Notes: a model not told the origin generated them from the sequence alone. 61,064 nt of DNA from Micavibrio_A sp964423095 (GCA_964423095.1 CAYRDI010000006.1:1-61064), one strand, 5' to 3'; numbered from the stretch's first letter, positions 8,023-16,254 are shown. A program made the numbers and translations.

Positions 8023-8418
8023 GTGGCTGTTGATAAAAACATGAATGTTCTGGTCGTGGACGATTACCAGACCATGATCCGCATTATCAAAAATCTTTTG
8101 AAACAGCTGGGTTTTAACAACGTGGACGAAGCCACGGACGGTACCGCCGCCTATGAATTGTTGAGCGGAAAGAAATACGGGTTGGTCATTTCCGATTGGA
8201 ACATGGAGCCGATGTCGGGGCTGGATCTTTTGAAAAAAGTACGCGCTACGCAAGGCAACGATAATATCAGCAAGGTGCCGTTCATCATGATTACCGCCGA
8301 AAGTAAGACGGAAAACGTCATTGCCGCCAAACAGGCCGGCGTCAACAATTACATCGTCAAGCCGTTCAATGCCGAGACATTGAAAACCAAAATCACGGCC
8401 GTGATCGGCGAGTTTTAG
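8023..8418 (+). CDS. cheY: Chemotaxis response regulator CheY
   Basis: A single-domain receiver of 131 residues that, when phosphorylated, binds FliM and biases motor rotation. All key residues are present: acidic pair Asp13/Asp14 (VVDD), phospho-acceptor Asp58 (ISDWNM), Thr91 (MITAES) and Lys113 (IVKPF). The start is GTG, preceded by AGGAGAAG at good spacing. There is no output domain. cheZ follows after 26 bases, so the pair is probably co-transcribed from the CtrA-boxed region upstream. Confidence 0.95.
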   Translation: MAVDKNMNVLVVDDYQTMIRIIKNLLKQLGFNNVDEATDGTAAYELLSGKKYGLVISDWNMEPMSGLDLLKKVRATQGNDNISKVPFIMITAESKTENVIAAKQAGVNNYIVKPFNAETLKTKITAVIGEF

Positions 8419-8444
8419 GAATAAACCGGAAAGCCAGAAAAATT

Positions 8445-9050
8445 ATGCCGAATTCACAAAAATACGGTCGCGGGCAAGTGATCGAGATCATCAATTCGGT
8501 GATCACGAAGATTGACACCACGCACGCAAACCGTGATGTTTTCGCGCATATTGCCGAACTGGCCGAAATTATCGATGCGCTTCGCAAAGACATCACCGCA
8601 CACAGCCCGCAACATGTCAAAAATTCCCATGTTCCCGATGCAACGGACGAATTGGGCGAGGTGGTTCGTGCCACCGCCGATGCCACACACAAAATCATGT
8701 CGATTTGCGAAGAGATCGAAACCTTCGCCGGTGGATTGGAAGCGGATCAGCACGAAGCATTGAGCGCAAAGGTCACGCAAATCTATGAAGCCTGTACTTT
8801 TCAGGATGTCACCGGACAGCGGATCAAAAATGTGGTCACGACGCTCCAGTTGATCGAAGAAAAGGTTGACCGGATTATGGACACGCTGGGTGACAAGGTA
8901 GGTCTGAAAGTCGGCGAAGGAAAATACGAAAAGGAAGTTTCCATCGATGATGCCAAAAGCCTGATGAACGGGCCGCAGATGGCCGACAAGGCGATCTCGC
9001 AGGACGAGATTGACAGGCTGCTTGCCGAATTCGACAACCCTGCCGGTTGA
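8445..9050 (+). CDS. cheZ: Chemotaxis phosphatase CheZ
   Basis: CheZ dephosphorylates CheY-P. The 201-residue, mostly helical protein carries the catalytic signature FQDVTGQRI, with Asp121 and Gln125 at the positions of the acidic and catalytic glutamine residues of enterobacterial CheZ. The C-terminus (ISQDEIDRLLAEF) is the CheY-tethering helix and closely resembles the CheY-binding peptide of FliM in this same window. It sits directly after cheY and is followed by a hairpin terminator. Confidence 0.9.
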   Translation: MPNSQKYGRGQVIEIINSVITKIDTTHANRDVFAHIAELAEIIDALRKDITAHSPQHVKNSHVPDATDELGEVVRATADATHKIMSICEEIETFAGGLEADQHEALSAKVTQIYEACTFQDVTGQRIKNVVTTLQLIEEKVDRIMDTLGDKVGLKVGEGKYEKEVSIDDAKSLMNGPQMADKAISQDEIDRLLAEFDNPAG

Positions 9051-9127
9051 CCGCCGCCGGATTATGGAAGATTGTGGACTTCCTTGCTAAAAGCATTTGA
9101 TATGATTGGAGCTTCTATTGTTCTTTG

Positions 9128-9152
9128 AACCCTGCTGTGGCAGGGTTTTTTT
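9128..9152 (+). terminator. Hairpin terminator after cheZ, abutting the next start codon
   Basis: A perfect 8-bp stem (9128-9135 with 9140-9147, loop TGTG) runs into seven T residues (9146-9152). It has the form of an intrinsic terminator for cheY-cheZ, yet the ATG of the next gene begins at the very next base. Confidence 0.75.
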
Positions 9153-12100
9153 ATGCGTTTCGTAAGATTCCCGCTGCTCCTTTTGACTGTCTGCGGTGCT
9201 GCATTTGCGGTGCCGTCCTTGGCGCAGGAAAAAGTCGGCGTGCGCGGTGGTGACCACGAGGCCTATTCCCGCATCGTGTTCGAATGGGCGGACAAACCCG
9301 GCTATTCGCTCTCCAAGGATGGAAACCGCGTGCTGATCCGTTTTGCGAAGGCGGGGGCCCTTGATCTTGGCGGATTTGAAACGGAAAAAAATATCGAAGG
9401 TGTGAAAGTTCTTTCTTCTGCGGCTGAACCGTTGCAGGTGGGGATCGACATTCCGAAGGGCAGCCGGTTCCGGGATTTTGTGGTCGGCAATAAATTGATC
9501 GTCGATGTGTATGACAATAGCTTCGATGAAACGGCACAGGCACCGGATGTCCCGAAAAAGGAGCCGGACATAAAGGTCGTGCCCGAAGAAAAGAAACCCG
9601 AAGAGAAAAAGGCCGAACCAGCCAAAGCGGATTTTACGAGAAAGCCGGCCGAAAATGCGAAACCCGTCCCCGTAGAAACGGTGGAGGCAGAAAAAATGAC
9701 AGCCCCCGCGTTCGATCCGCATGTTATTACCATTCGACATATTACGAGCTCCGGTATCGCGGCGTTCGAACGGTTCGGGCGGCTGTGGATTGCGCTAGAC
9801 AGCGAAGAAGAGAATGTCGCTCCGGTTTTGGAAGGGCCGCAAACGGCGCATCTGGGTGATCTGAAAAAACTGGATGGGTCGGATGGCGGGTCGGTTTATT
9901 ACATCGATCTTCCCGAAGGCGTGAAGGCCTATGGTCAGGGCGGCGGACTTTCGTGGCGTGTACTGCTTAGCGATAAGGACAAGGAAATACCGTTCGCCGC
10001 ACCGGCGGTTGTCAACGAAAACGGTGCATCGGCCCTGTCATGGCCGCTGAAAAACATGCGCAAAAAAATTACATTTACCGATCCTATGACGGGGGATGAA
10101 ATTACGGCGATCACCGCGAGCGACAGTTCCCAGCGCGCTGGTGCCGCACGGCGTTTTATCAATCTGGACATGCTGGAATCCGATGTCGGTCTGGCCTATG
10201 CCGCAAAAACGGACGGGGTAGAACCCAAGATTTTAAAAGACGAGGTCAGGATTGAAAAATCCGGCGGTCTTGTGGTGTCATCCTCTTTGCCTTCGGCAAC
10301 GGTGCCAACGCCCAAAGAATCCGCCCCAACGTCTGAAGAAAAGCAGGTTCCCCCGCCGGCGGAAGAAGTGCATGTGGACGCGGCGCATGATGAAGGGGAG
10401 AAAAAGGAAGACGCGCACAAGGATGATCTTGCGTTGACCGAACCGCCACCCGCCGTGGAAGAAAAACACGACGAAGAAACCACACATGATGCCGATAGCG
10501 AAAAACTGCATGAGGCGGAAGCTGCTGCCACATCCCAGGAAATGGCCAAGGCCGCTGAAGAAAAACCCAAGGGCAACAACATTTACAATTTCCCGCGCTG
10601 GGAAATGGGCGGCCTTCATGCGTTGGAAAAAAACATTCACGTCCTGATGGTTGAAGCCGCCGGAAAACCGGATGAGGCAAGGCCCGAAGACGTAGTAACC
10701 ATGGCCAAGTTGTTGATTGCCAACAATCGCGGGCCCGAAGCGCTCGGTATGCTCAGGATTGCGCTGCAAAAAGTTCCCGATCTGGACGAGGACAAGGAGT
10801 TTCAGGCGTTGCGTGGCGCGGCATTGGCAATTTCCGGCAAATTCGATGAAGCCTTTGCCGACCTGACCAATGAAAACCTGAACGGTTATGACGATATCAA
10901 ATTGTGGCGGGCTTTCGTGCTCGGCGGGCTTGAAGACTGGAAACAGGCGGGGGAGGTTCTGCCATCCGATCTTTCGGCGATCCAGAACTACCCAAAGGCC
11001 ATTCGTGCGCAAATGGCGTTGATGTTTGCGGAAATTGATTTGCGGAACGCACGTGTTCCGGATGCCCAAAAGAATCTGGATATGTTGAAACCGGAATTGA
11101 AAACACTGCGCCCCGGTTATATCGCGGCGTGGAATTATCTGGTGGGTGAACTGGAACGGCAAAAGGGGCACGCGGACAAGGCAACCGAATATTGGGACCC
11201 GCTGGTCAAAAACGGCAAGGATGATTTGTTCCGCGCAAAAGCGGGGCTATCGCTGACCAAACTACAGATCGAACAAAAGAAATTGTCATCCGAACAGGCG
11301 ATCAACCGGCTAGAAGGTTTGCGTTATGCCTGGCGTGGGGACGAACTGGAAACATTGATCAATTACCGTCTGGGCCAGCTTTACATTGAAAACAAGGACT
11401 ATTTGAAAGGGCTGACGGTCTTGCGCAATGCCGCAACCCTGACGCCTGAATTGCAGGTAGGGCAAGATGTCCAGACCTATATGACCAAATCGTTCCGCGA
11501 TATTTTTGTGAAAAACGAAATTGCGCAAGTCTCCCCGCTTGATGCCATCGGTATTTATGAAGAATTCAAGGATTTGTTCCCGCCGGGGGCGGAGGCTGAT
11601 GAATATATCGAAAAGCTGTCCGAACGGTTGGTCAATGCCGATCTTTTGGGGCGGGCGGCATCGTTGCTGGAATATCAGGTGAACAACCGCCTGACCGGTA
11701 ACAAGAAGGTTGAAACGGCCATCCGTCTGGCGGCTATTCGCTTGCTGGATGGCAATCCGCAAGGGGCGTTGCGTGCGCTGGAAGTGGCGCAGGATACCTA
11801 TAACAAGGTCGCGAACGGTACGTTGGAAACGGTGCCAGCCAACCCCGCCTTGCCGGACATTGTGCCGCAGGCGGGGGATGATGCGGTGGCACCTACGCCC
11901 GTGGCCGCCAAGGAAAAAGCCGATCCGGAATTGGAGCGGCAAATCTTCCTTCTCAAGGCCCGCGCGCTTTCCATGCAAAAGAAACCTGATGAGGCACTGG
12001 CCATTTTGAATGCCATGCCGCCCGATACGGATGTCAGCCGCCTTCGCACCGATGTCGCATGGTTCGCCGGAAACTGGGAAGAGGCGGCCATGTCGCTCAA

Positions 12101-12491
12101 CGATCTGATCGTGTACGAGGATATATCTCCCAAACGTCCGCTTACCGACTATCAACGTGATCTGGTTTTAAACCGCGCGATTGCGCTCAACCTGTCCGGT
12201 AACCGCGTGGCACTGGCCAATTTGCGCGAACGCTACAAAACGCAAATGAAAGACACGGCCAAGGGCGAAATGTTCGAAGTGGTCACGCGTCCGCGCCGAC
12301 CGGATATGATCGGCAGCCGCGAGGCGATTGATTCCATGATCTCCGAAATCGATTTGTTCAAAGGATTTTTGGACAATTACAAAACAATGACGAGCAAAAA
12401 GGCGGCGGTTCCTGCACCTGCCACCGCGAAGGCACCGGAAAAGGCTGATGCGCCTGCAACACCGGAGAAAAAAGCGGAAACAGCGCATTGA
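9153..12491 (+). CDS. Large exported AMIN-like / TPR protein of the flagellar locus
   Basis: A 1112-residue protein. Residues 1-25 form a signal peptide (hydrophobic core LLLLTVCGAAFA). Residues about 26-125 look like an AMIN-type beta domain (YSRIVFEW, then RVLIRFAKAG). A similar beta-rich unit recurs at about 190-290. Low-complexity Glu/Lys/Pro-rich linkers lie at about 130-185 and 380-470, and helical TPR-like repeats fill about 480-1080. AMIN domains commonly bind peptidoglycan or target envelope machines, so a role around the basal body is plausible but inferred. The signal peptide supports the ATG at 9153 although no ribosome binding site precedes it. I cannot name a characterised relative. 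Confidence 0.75.
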   Translation: MRFVRFPLLLLTVCGAAFAVPSLAQEKVGVRGGDHEAYSRIVFEWADKPGYSLSKDGNRVLIRFAKAGALDLGGFETEKNIEGVKVLSSAAEPLQVGIDIPKGSRFRDFVVGNKLIVDVYDNSFDETAQAPDVPKKEPDIKVVPEEKKPEEKKAEPAKADFTRKPAENAKPVPVETVEAEKMTAPAFDPHVITIRHITSSGIAAFERFGRLWIALDSEEENVAPVLEGPQTAHLGDLKKLDGSDGGSVYYIDLPEGVKAYGQGGGLSWRVLLSDKDKEIPFAAPAVVNENGASALSWPLKNMRKKITFTDPMTGDEITAITASDSSQRAGAARRFINLDMLESDVGLAYAAKTDGVEPKILKDEVRIEKSGGLVVSSSLPSATVPTPKESAPTSEEKQVPPPAEEVHVDAAHDEGEKKEDAHKDDLALTEPPPAVEEKHDEETTHDADSEKLHEAEAAATSQEMAKAAEEKPKGNNIYNFPRWEMGGLHALEKNIHVLMVEAAGKPDEARPEDVVTMAKLLIANNRGPEALGMLRIALQKVPDLDEDKEFQALRGAALAISGKFDEAFADLTNENLNGYDDIKLWRAFVLGGLEDWKQAGEVLPSDLSAIQNYPKAIRAQMALMFAEIDLRNARVPDAQKNLDMLKPELKTLRPGYIAAWNYLVGELERQKGHADKATEYWDPLVKNGKDDLFRAKAGLSLTKLQIEQKKLSSEQAINRLEGLRYAWRGDELETLINYRLGQLYIENKDYLKGLTVLRNAATLTPELQVGQDVQTYMTKSFRDIFVKNEIAQVSPLDAIGIYEEFKDLFPPGAEADEYIEKLSERLVNADLLGRAASLLEYQVNNRLTGNKKVETAIRLAAIRLLDGNPQGALRALEVAQDTYNKVANGTLETVPANPALPDIVPQAGDDAVAPTPVAAKEKADPELERQIFLLKARALSMQKKPDEALAILNAMPPDTDVSRLRTDVAWFAGNWEEAAMSLNDLIVYEDISPKRPLTDYQRDLVLNRAIALNLSGNRVALANLRERYKTQMKDTAKGEMFEVVTRPRRPDMIGSREAIDSMISEIDLFKGFLDNYKTMTSKKAAVPAPATAKAPEKADAPATPEKKAETAH

Positions 12492-12524
12492 TGAAATGCC
12501 CGACAGGGAGGCGTTAAAGGTGCT

Positions 12525-12884
12525 TTAGTCAGGATCCCGTGCATCGACATAGGCCCAGGCCTTTACGCCGGATGCCAACGTGATGGCGGCCCGTTTATAG
12601 GCGCTCACTTCGTATTTATCGGCGTTCATCAATTCCTGATGGCTGATTTTAAGAACCGTACCATTGACACCGCCGCCAGCCGCCGATGATTTACGGATGA
12701 TGGGGTGGTGCGATTTTCCGCTGAGTCTGACAACATCAGGATCGTCAATCGCCACCATGGCGTGTTCATAACCGGTCAGCGTGTCTTTTGCACCTTCCAG
12801 TTTTCGGCCAAAGGTCGCAATCTGCACCTCTTCTTGTTGCAAGGTGCCGTAGGAGAAGAGATTTTCTGTGTATTCGTTGTCCAT
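12525..12884 (-). CDS. Gamma-glutamylcyclotransferase-like (AIG2) family protein
   Basis: A 119-residue protein with the family opening NLFSYGTLQ, followed by the small beta-barrel pattern (VNGTVLKIS, WAYVDARD). Members release 5-oxoproline from gamma-glutamyl compounds or act as small-molecule binders; the substrate here is unknown. It starts 2 bases after fliP and is the last gene of the leftward flhX-fliO-fliP operon. A flagellar role is therefore possible but unproven. It converges on the TPR gene with a 33-base gap and no clear terminator. Confidence 0.7.
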   Translation of the reverse strand: MDNEYTENLFSYGTLQQEEVQIATFGRKLEGAKDTLTGYEHAMVAIDDPDVVRLSGKSHHPIIRKSSAAGGGVNGTVLKISHQELMNADKYEVSAYKRAAITLASGVKAWAYVDARDPD

Positions 12885-12886
12885 TT

Positions 12887-13702
12887 TTACCCCGCCGGTG
12901 TCACGGGGACGCCGTTAAAGCTCTGGATCAGCGATCCGCAGATCAGGTACCAGCCATCGACCAGCACGAAAAAGATGATCTTGAACGGCAGGGAGATCAT
13001 GACCGGCGGCAACATCATCATCCCCATGGACATCAGGATGGAGGCCGTGACCATATCGATGATGACGAAGGGTAGGAACAGCATAAAGCCGATTTCAAAG
13101 GCCCGGCGCAATTCCGAAATCATGAAGGCGGGGATCAGGATGTGCAGCGGCACGTCTGCCTGTTTTTCAAACGGGCCTTCCTTGGAAAGGTCGATAAACA
13201 GCTTCAAATCCTGTTCGCGCACATGTTTCATCATAAAATCATGAAACGGCGCGGTGGTGCGGTCAAACGCCTGTTCTTCGTCGATTTCGGCGTTGATGAG
13301 CGGCTGTACGCCGTTGTCATACGCGGCCTTTAACGTGGGCGACATAATGAAAAAGGTCAGGAACAGCGCGAGGCTGATCATGACGGTGTTCGGCGGCGTT
13401 TGTTGAATGCCCATGGCGGTACGCAGGAACGACAGCACCACCACGATCCGCGTAAACGAGGTCATCATGATAAGGATGGACGGTGCCAGCGAAAGAACGG
13501 TAAGCAGGGCCACCATCTGGATCAACCGCCCCGCGACCGTGCCGTTTTCTTCGTTGCCGAGATTGAGCGAAATGGTTTGCGCCAAAGCCGGATGCGAAAA
13601 GAGCAGGGTGAGTAGGCCTGTCAGGCCAAGCACAAGCCCGTATCCAATCCAATGGTTGGATGGTTTTGTCTTAACGGCAATAACGGCGTTGCTGTTTGTC
13701 AT
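12887..13702 (-). CDS. fliP: Flagellar type III export gate protein FliP
   Basis: FliP pentamers, with FliQ and FliR, form the membrane gate of the flagellar export apparatus. The 271-residue protein has a cleavable N-terminal signal peptide (about residues 18-42), as is usual for FliP. The conserved core follows (MMTSFTRIVVVLSFLR, GIQQTPPN, then the C-terminal FEIGFMLFLPFVIIDMVTAS and MGMMMLPP). The start overlaps the end of fliO by 4 bases. The other gate genes, fliQ and fliR, are in the divergent operon 2-4 kb away. Confidence 0.96.
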   Translation of the reverse strand: MTNSNAVIAVKTKPSNHWIGYGLVLGLTGLLTLLFSHPALAQTISLNLGNEENGTVAGRLIQMVALLTVLSLAPSILIMMTSFTRIVVVLSFLRTAMGIQQTPPNTVMISLALFLTFFIMSPTLKAAYDNGVQPLINAEIDEEQAFDRTTAPFHDFMMKHVREQDLKLFIDLSKEGPFEKQADVPLHILIPAFMISELRRAFEIGFMLFLPFVIIDMVTASILMSMGMMMLPPVMISLPFKIIFFVLVDGWYLICGSLIQSFNGVPVTPAG

Positions 13703-13968
13703 TGTTTTTTTTGAATATTGGTTTCGACCACAGTTTCGCTTGTTACGCCCAGAATGACAAGATGTTCGGCCCCGTCACGGGACAACAATACCGCTTTTCT
13801 GCGTGCATCGAGGGGGAGGATTTCCAAAACTTTGAGGCGGCGTTTGTCCGCCGGCAGCATGGCGGCGGAGCCGAGACCAAAGCGTTTGAGCAGAAGGGCC
13901 AGACCGCCCATGAGGCCCAGCACGAACAGCAAGGCCGCCAGAAATTTCAGATAATCATGCCAATCCAT
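13699..13968 (-). CDS. fliO: Flagellar biosynthesis protein FliO
   Basis: A short FliO (89 residues): one N-terminal transmembrane helix (LKFLAALLFVLGLMGGLALLL), then a basic cytoplasmic beta domain (RLKVLEILPLDARRKAVLLSRDGAEHLVILG). FliO assists assembly of the FliP ring. It is immediately upstream of and overlapping fliP, which supports the call. Assignment is by this pattern and position, since FliO sequences diverge strongly. Confidence 0.85.
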   Translation of the reverse strand: MDWHDYLKFLAALLFVLGLMGGLALLLKRFGLGSAAMLPADKRRLKVLEILPLDARRKAVLLSRDGAEHLVILGVTSETVVETNIQKKQ

Positions 13969-14023
13969 GCGCGTATCCTGTCACCATGAATGCACGATGT
14001 CGAGCCTTGCGGGCGCGATTTCC

Positions 14024-14278
14024 TTATTTTTTCATCTGGTCTTTGAAGTCGTGCAAGGTGCGGCTGAGCTGTTCCAGATCACCGATCAACCCGGCCATCA
14101 GGGGTTGAATATCCCGCGCCTGATCGGGGGGCAGGGTCACGGCCTTTTGGCAAATTTGTGCGATTTCCTTATCGAGACCGGTCAGGTCCACCATCTTGCC
14201 ATTGCGCACCGACGCTTCGGCCTCCTGAATATAGTTTTTCAAGGAATCCATTTTGTCGCGGATCTGGGCTGGGGTCAC
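14024..14278 (-). CDS. 84-aa helical protein between flhX and fliO
   Basis: A small all-helical protein (core MDSLKNYIQEAEASVRNG; C-terminus LSRTLHDFKDQMKK). I chose the GTG at 14278 because AAGGA sits 6-7 bases upstream and it follows the flhX stop by 16 bases; the longer open frame would run into flhX. Size, helicity and position resemble flagellar export chaperones of the FliT/FlgN kind, but I see no specific motif, so the function is unknown. Confidence 0.6.
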   Translation of the reverse strand: MTPAQIRDKMDSLKNYIQEAEASVRNGKMVDLTGLDKEIAQICQKAVTLPPDQARDIQPLMAGLIGDLEQLSRTLHDFKDQMKK

Positions 14279-14294
14279 GGTTTCATCCTTCGTG

Positions 14295-14681
14295 TTATGC
14301 CTGCGGTGCGTTTTTCGGATCATCCATCGCTTCGCGCAGGGCGGCGTCAAACGGGTTGGGTTGCCCGTTGGCCCGGTAAACGTAATACAAAATTTCGGCG
14401 ATGGCCATAAACGCCTCCGAAGGTATGGGGCTGTCGAGTTCGACGGCGGCCAGCATTTCGGCCAGCGGGGCGTCCTCCTTTACCCGGATGTTGTTTTCAA
14501 AGGCGAGCTGCAGGATTTTCTCGGCAATAGTTCCCCGTCCGGCAGCCACGACCTGAGGTACCTTTTTGTCCCATGTCCGGTCTTTCACCGCTACGGCGGT
14601 TTGACGGGGTTTTTTATCCTTTACATTCAAAGGCTTGAATGGGTCTTTGTCGGGTTTGGCGGGGCCGTCATCCATTGGCAT
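14295..14681 (-). CDS. flhX: FlhB C-terminal-domain paralogue (FlhX type)
   Basis: A 128-residue protein matching the cytoplasmic domain of FlhB that remains after autocleavage: VAAGRGTIAEKILQLAFENN, a PLAEML element, and PIPSEAFMAIAEILYYVYR align with the end of the full-length FlhB at 17405-18478. The NPTH cleavage motif and all membrane helices are absent. A basic, Pro-rich stretch of about 35 residues replaces them. Such stand-alone FlhB tails are known in several bacteria and can partly replace the FlhB C-terminal domain. It heads the leftward fliO-fliP operon, and its start codon overlaps the flgB sigma-54-like promoter. Confidence 0.8.
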   Translation of the reverse strand: MPMDDGPAKPDKDPFKPLNVKDKKPRQTAVAVKDRTWDKKVPQVVAAGRGTIAEKILQLAFENNIRVKEDAPLAEMLAAVELDSPIPSEAFMAIAEILYYVYRANGQPNPFDAALREAMDDPKNAPQA

Positions 14682-14691
14682 GGTTCCTGCA
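14676..14691 (+). promoter_or_regulatory. Sigma-54-type promoter of the flgB operon
   Basis: TGGCATGGTTCCTGCA matches the -24/-12 consensus with GG and GC 10 bases apart and two mismatches at less critical positions. Transcription would start near 14703, giving a leader of about 32 bases to flgB. The site overlaps the first codons of the divergent flhX. Confidence 0.55.
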
Positions 14692-14734
14692 AGGTTCTCC
14701 CTAGAGTTTTATAGTAAACGGGAAGGGTTAAGGA

Positions 14735-15145
14735 ATGTCCATCACCAATTTGCCCCTGATGCGCGCTCTGGCCGCAAAAATGGATTATCTGGATCACCGC
14801 CAGCAGGTGTTATCGCAAAACATCGCCAATGCCGACACGCCAGGATACCAGTCCAAGGATTTGACCAAGGTCGATTTTGGTTCCGTTTTGAAAGATGTGG
14901 CCAGCGCGGGTTCGATCAAAGTGGAAACCACCAACCCGATGCACATGCCGTCCCCGAACGACGTGCAGACCGCCAAGAATTCCAAAGACCGCATGACGTA
15001 CGAGGTCGCGCCCGACAAGAACGGCGTTATTCTGGAAGAACAGATGGTCAAGGCGTCGGAAACCCAAATGGATTACAACATGGTTACCAACCTGATGATC
15101 AAGCAGGTGGCGATGTACAAAATTGCCATCGGGCGGCAGGGATAA
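14735..15145 (+). CDS. flgB: Flagellar proximal rod protein FlgB
   Basis: A 136-residue rod protein with the family N-terminus (MDYLDHRQQVLSQNIANAD, then TPGYQSKDL) and a C-terminal helix (NMVTNLMIKQVAMYKIAIG). FlgB forms the base of the rod next to FliE. It is first in flgB-flgC-fliE-fliQ-DUF486-fliR-flhB. GGAAGGG at about 14720 provides the ribosome binding site. Confidence 0.96.
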   Translation: MSITNLPLMRALAAKMDYLDHRQQVLSQNIANADTPGYQSKDLTKVDFGSVLKDVASAGSIKVETTNPMHMPSPNDVQTAKNSKDRMTYEVAPDKNGVILEEQMVKASETQMDYNMVTNLMIKQVAMYKIAIGRQG

Positions 15146-15165
15146 TCGAACGGGAGTAGAATGAT

Positions 15166-15579
15166 ATGAGCGATCTGTGGAACACCATGACAATTTCGGC
15201 CTACGGGATGCGCGCGCAGGGCGAACGCACCCGCGTGATTTCCGAAAACATCGCGAACGCCGGCACGGCCGCGACCACGCCGGACGGCAAGCCCTATACC
15301 CGCAAGGTCATCACGTTCAAAAACACGATGGACAAGGTGAACGGTACCGATCTGGTCAAGGTCAAGGACATTACCGATGATAAAAAATCGGATTATGTCT
15401 TGAAATACATGCCGGATCATCCGGGCGCGAACGCCGAAGGTTATGTGAAAATGCCGAACGTCCAGATGATCGTGGAATTGAATGACATGCGCGAGGCCCA
15501 AAGGTCTTACGAGGCGAATCTGGGTATGTATAACCAGTCAAAAAGTATGGCGCTGCGCACCGTTGATATGCTCCGCTAG
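15166..15579 (+). CDS. flgC: Flagellar proximal rod protein FlgC
   Basis: A 137-residue protein with the rod motif (YGMRAQGERTRVISENIANA) and the C-terminal FlgC signature (VELNDMREAQRSYEANLGMYN). It assembles with FlgB and FlgF into the proximal rod. It begins 20 bases after flgB in the same operon, with a GGGAG ribosome binding site. Confidence 0.96.
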   Translation: MSDLWNTMTISAYGMRAQGERTRVISENIANAGTAATTPDGKPYTRKVITFKNTMDKVNGTDLVKVKDITDDKKSDYVLKYMPDHPGANAEGYVKMPNVQMIVELNDMREAQRSYEANLGMYNQSKSMALRTVDMLR

Positions 15580-15606
15580 TTTTGTGGTATTCTTGATAAG
15601 AGGTAG

Positions 15607-15933
15607 ATGAGTCCCATGGTCGATAAAATTGCAAATCCCGCTGCTGCCGCCAACGCCTATGCGAATATCGCCAAGGTCGGCACGAATGCGCCCGCCATGG
15701 ACGGGGATGTTGCCCAGCCCAAATTCATGGATGTGTTGAAAAGCAGCGCGCTGGACGCCATCAAAACCATGAAAACCGGCGATCAGATGTCCGCCAAGGC
15801 AGTGACGGGCGATGCCAGCCTGCCCGATGTGGTGCAGGCGGTGAATGCCGCGGAAATGACACTCTCCACGGTTGTGGCGATTCGCGACCGTCTGGTGTCG
15901 GCCTATGAAGAAATCATGAGGATGCCGATCTGA
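15607..15933 (+). CDS. fliE: Flagellar hook-basal body adaptor FliE
   Basis: FliE joins the MS ring to the rod. The 108-residue protein has the typical low-complexity N-terminus and the conserved C-terminal helix pair (AVNAAEMTLSTVVAIRDRLVSAYEEIMRMPI). Length and operon position (after flgB and flgC) agree with the family. Confidence 0.93.
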   Translation: MSPMVDKIANPAAAANAYANIAKVGTNAPAMDGDVAQPKFMDVLKSSALDAIKTMKTGDQMSAKAVTGDASLPDVVQAVNAAEMTLSTVVAIRDRLVSAYEEIMRMPI

Positions 15934-15975
15934 CGTCTCTTTCGCCCCGCGGGCAGGTGGAGTACAGTATAAGGC

Positions 15976-16242
15976 ATGAATCAAACCGAAATCGTCGATC
16001 TGGCCCGTGAAGCCATTATGTTGACCATCGTTATCGGCGGGCCGGTGATGCTGGTCGGCCTTGTGGTCGGTGTTCTGGTCGCATTGGTACAGGCATTGAC
16101 GCAGATTCAGGAAATGACGCTGGTCTTCGTCCCGAAAATCCTTGTGATTTTCCTGACCATCTTCTTGTTGTTTCCCGCGTTCATCAGCGTGATGAACGGT
16201 TTTATGAAGGAAATCGCGGACAAGATCGTCGGCATTGGATAG
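15976..16242 (+). CDS. fliQ: Flagellar type III export gate protein FliQ
   Basis: An 88-residue protein with two transmembrane hairpin helices and the family signature (LVALVQALTQIQEMTLVFVPK). It packs around the FliP/FliR gate. It is followed directly, without a gap, by the DUF486 gene rather than by fliR. Confidence 0.96.
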   Translation: MNQTEIVDLAREAIMLTIVIGGPVMLVGLVVGVLVALVQALTQIQEMTLVFVPKILVIFLTIFLLFPAFISVMNGFMKEIADKIVGIG

Positions 16243-16254
16243 ATGAGGAATCTT

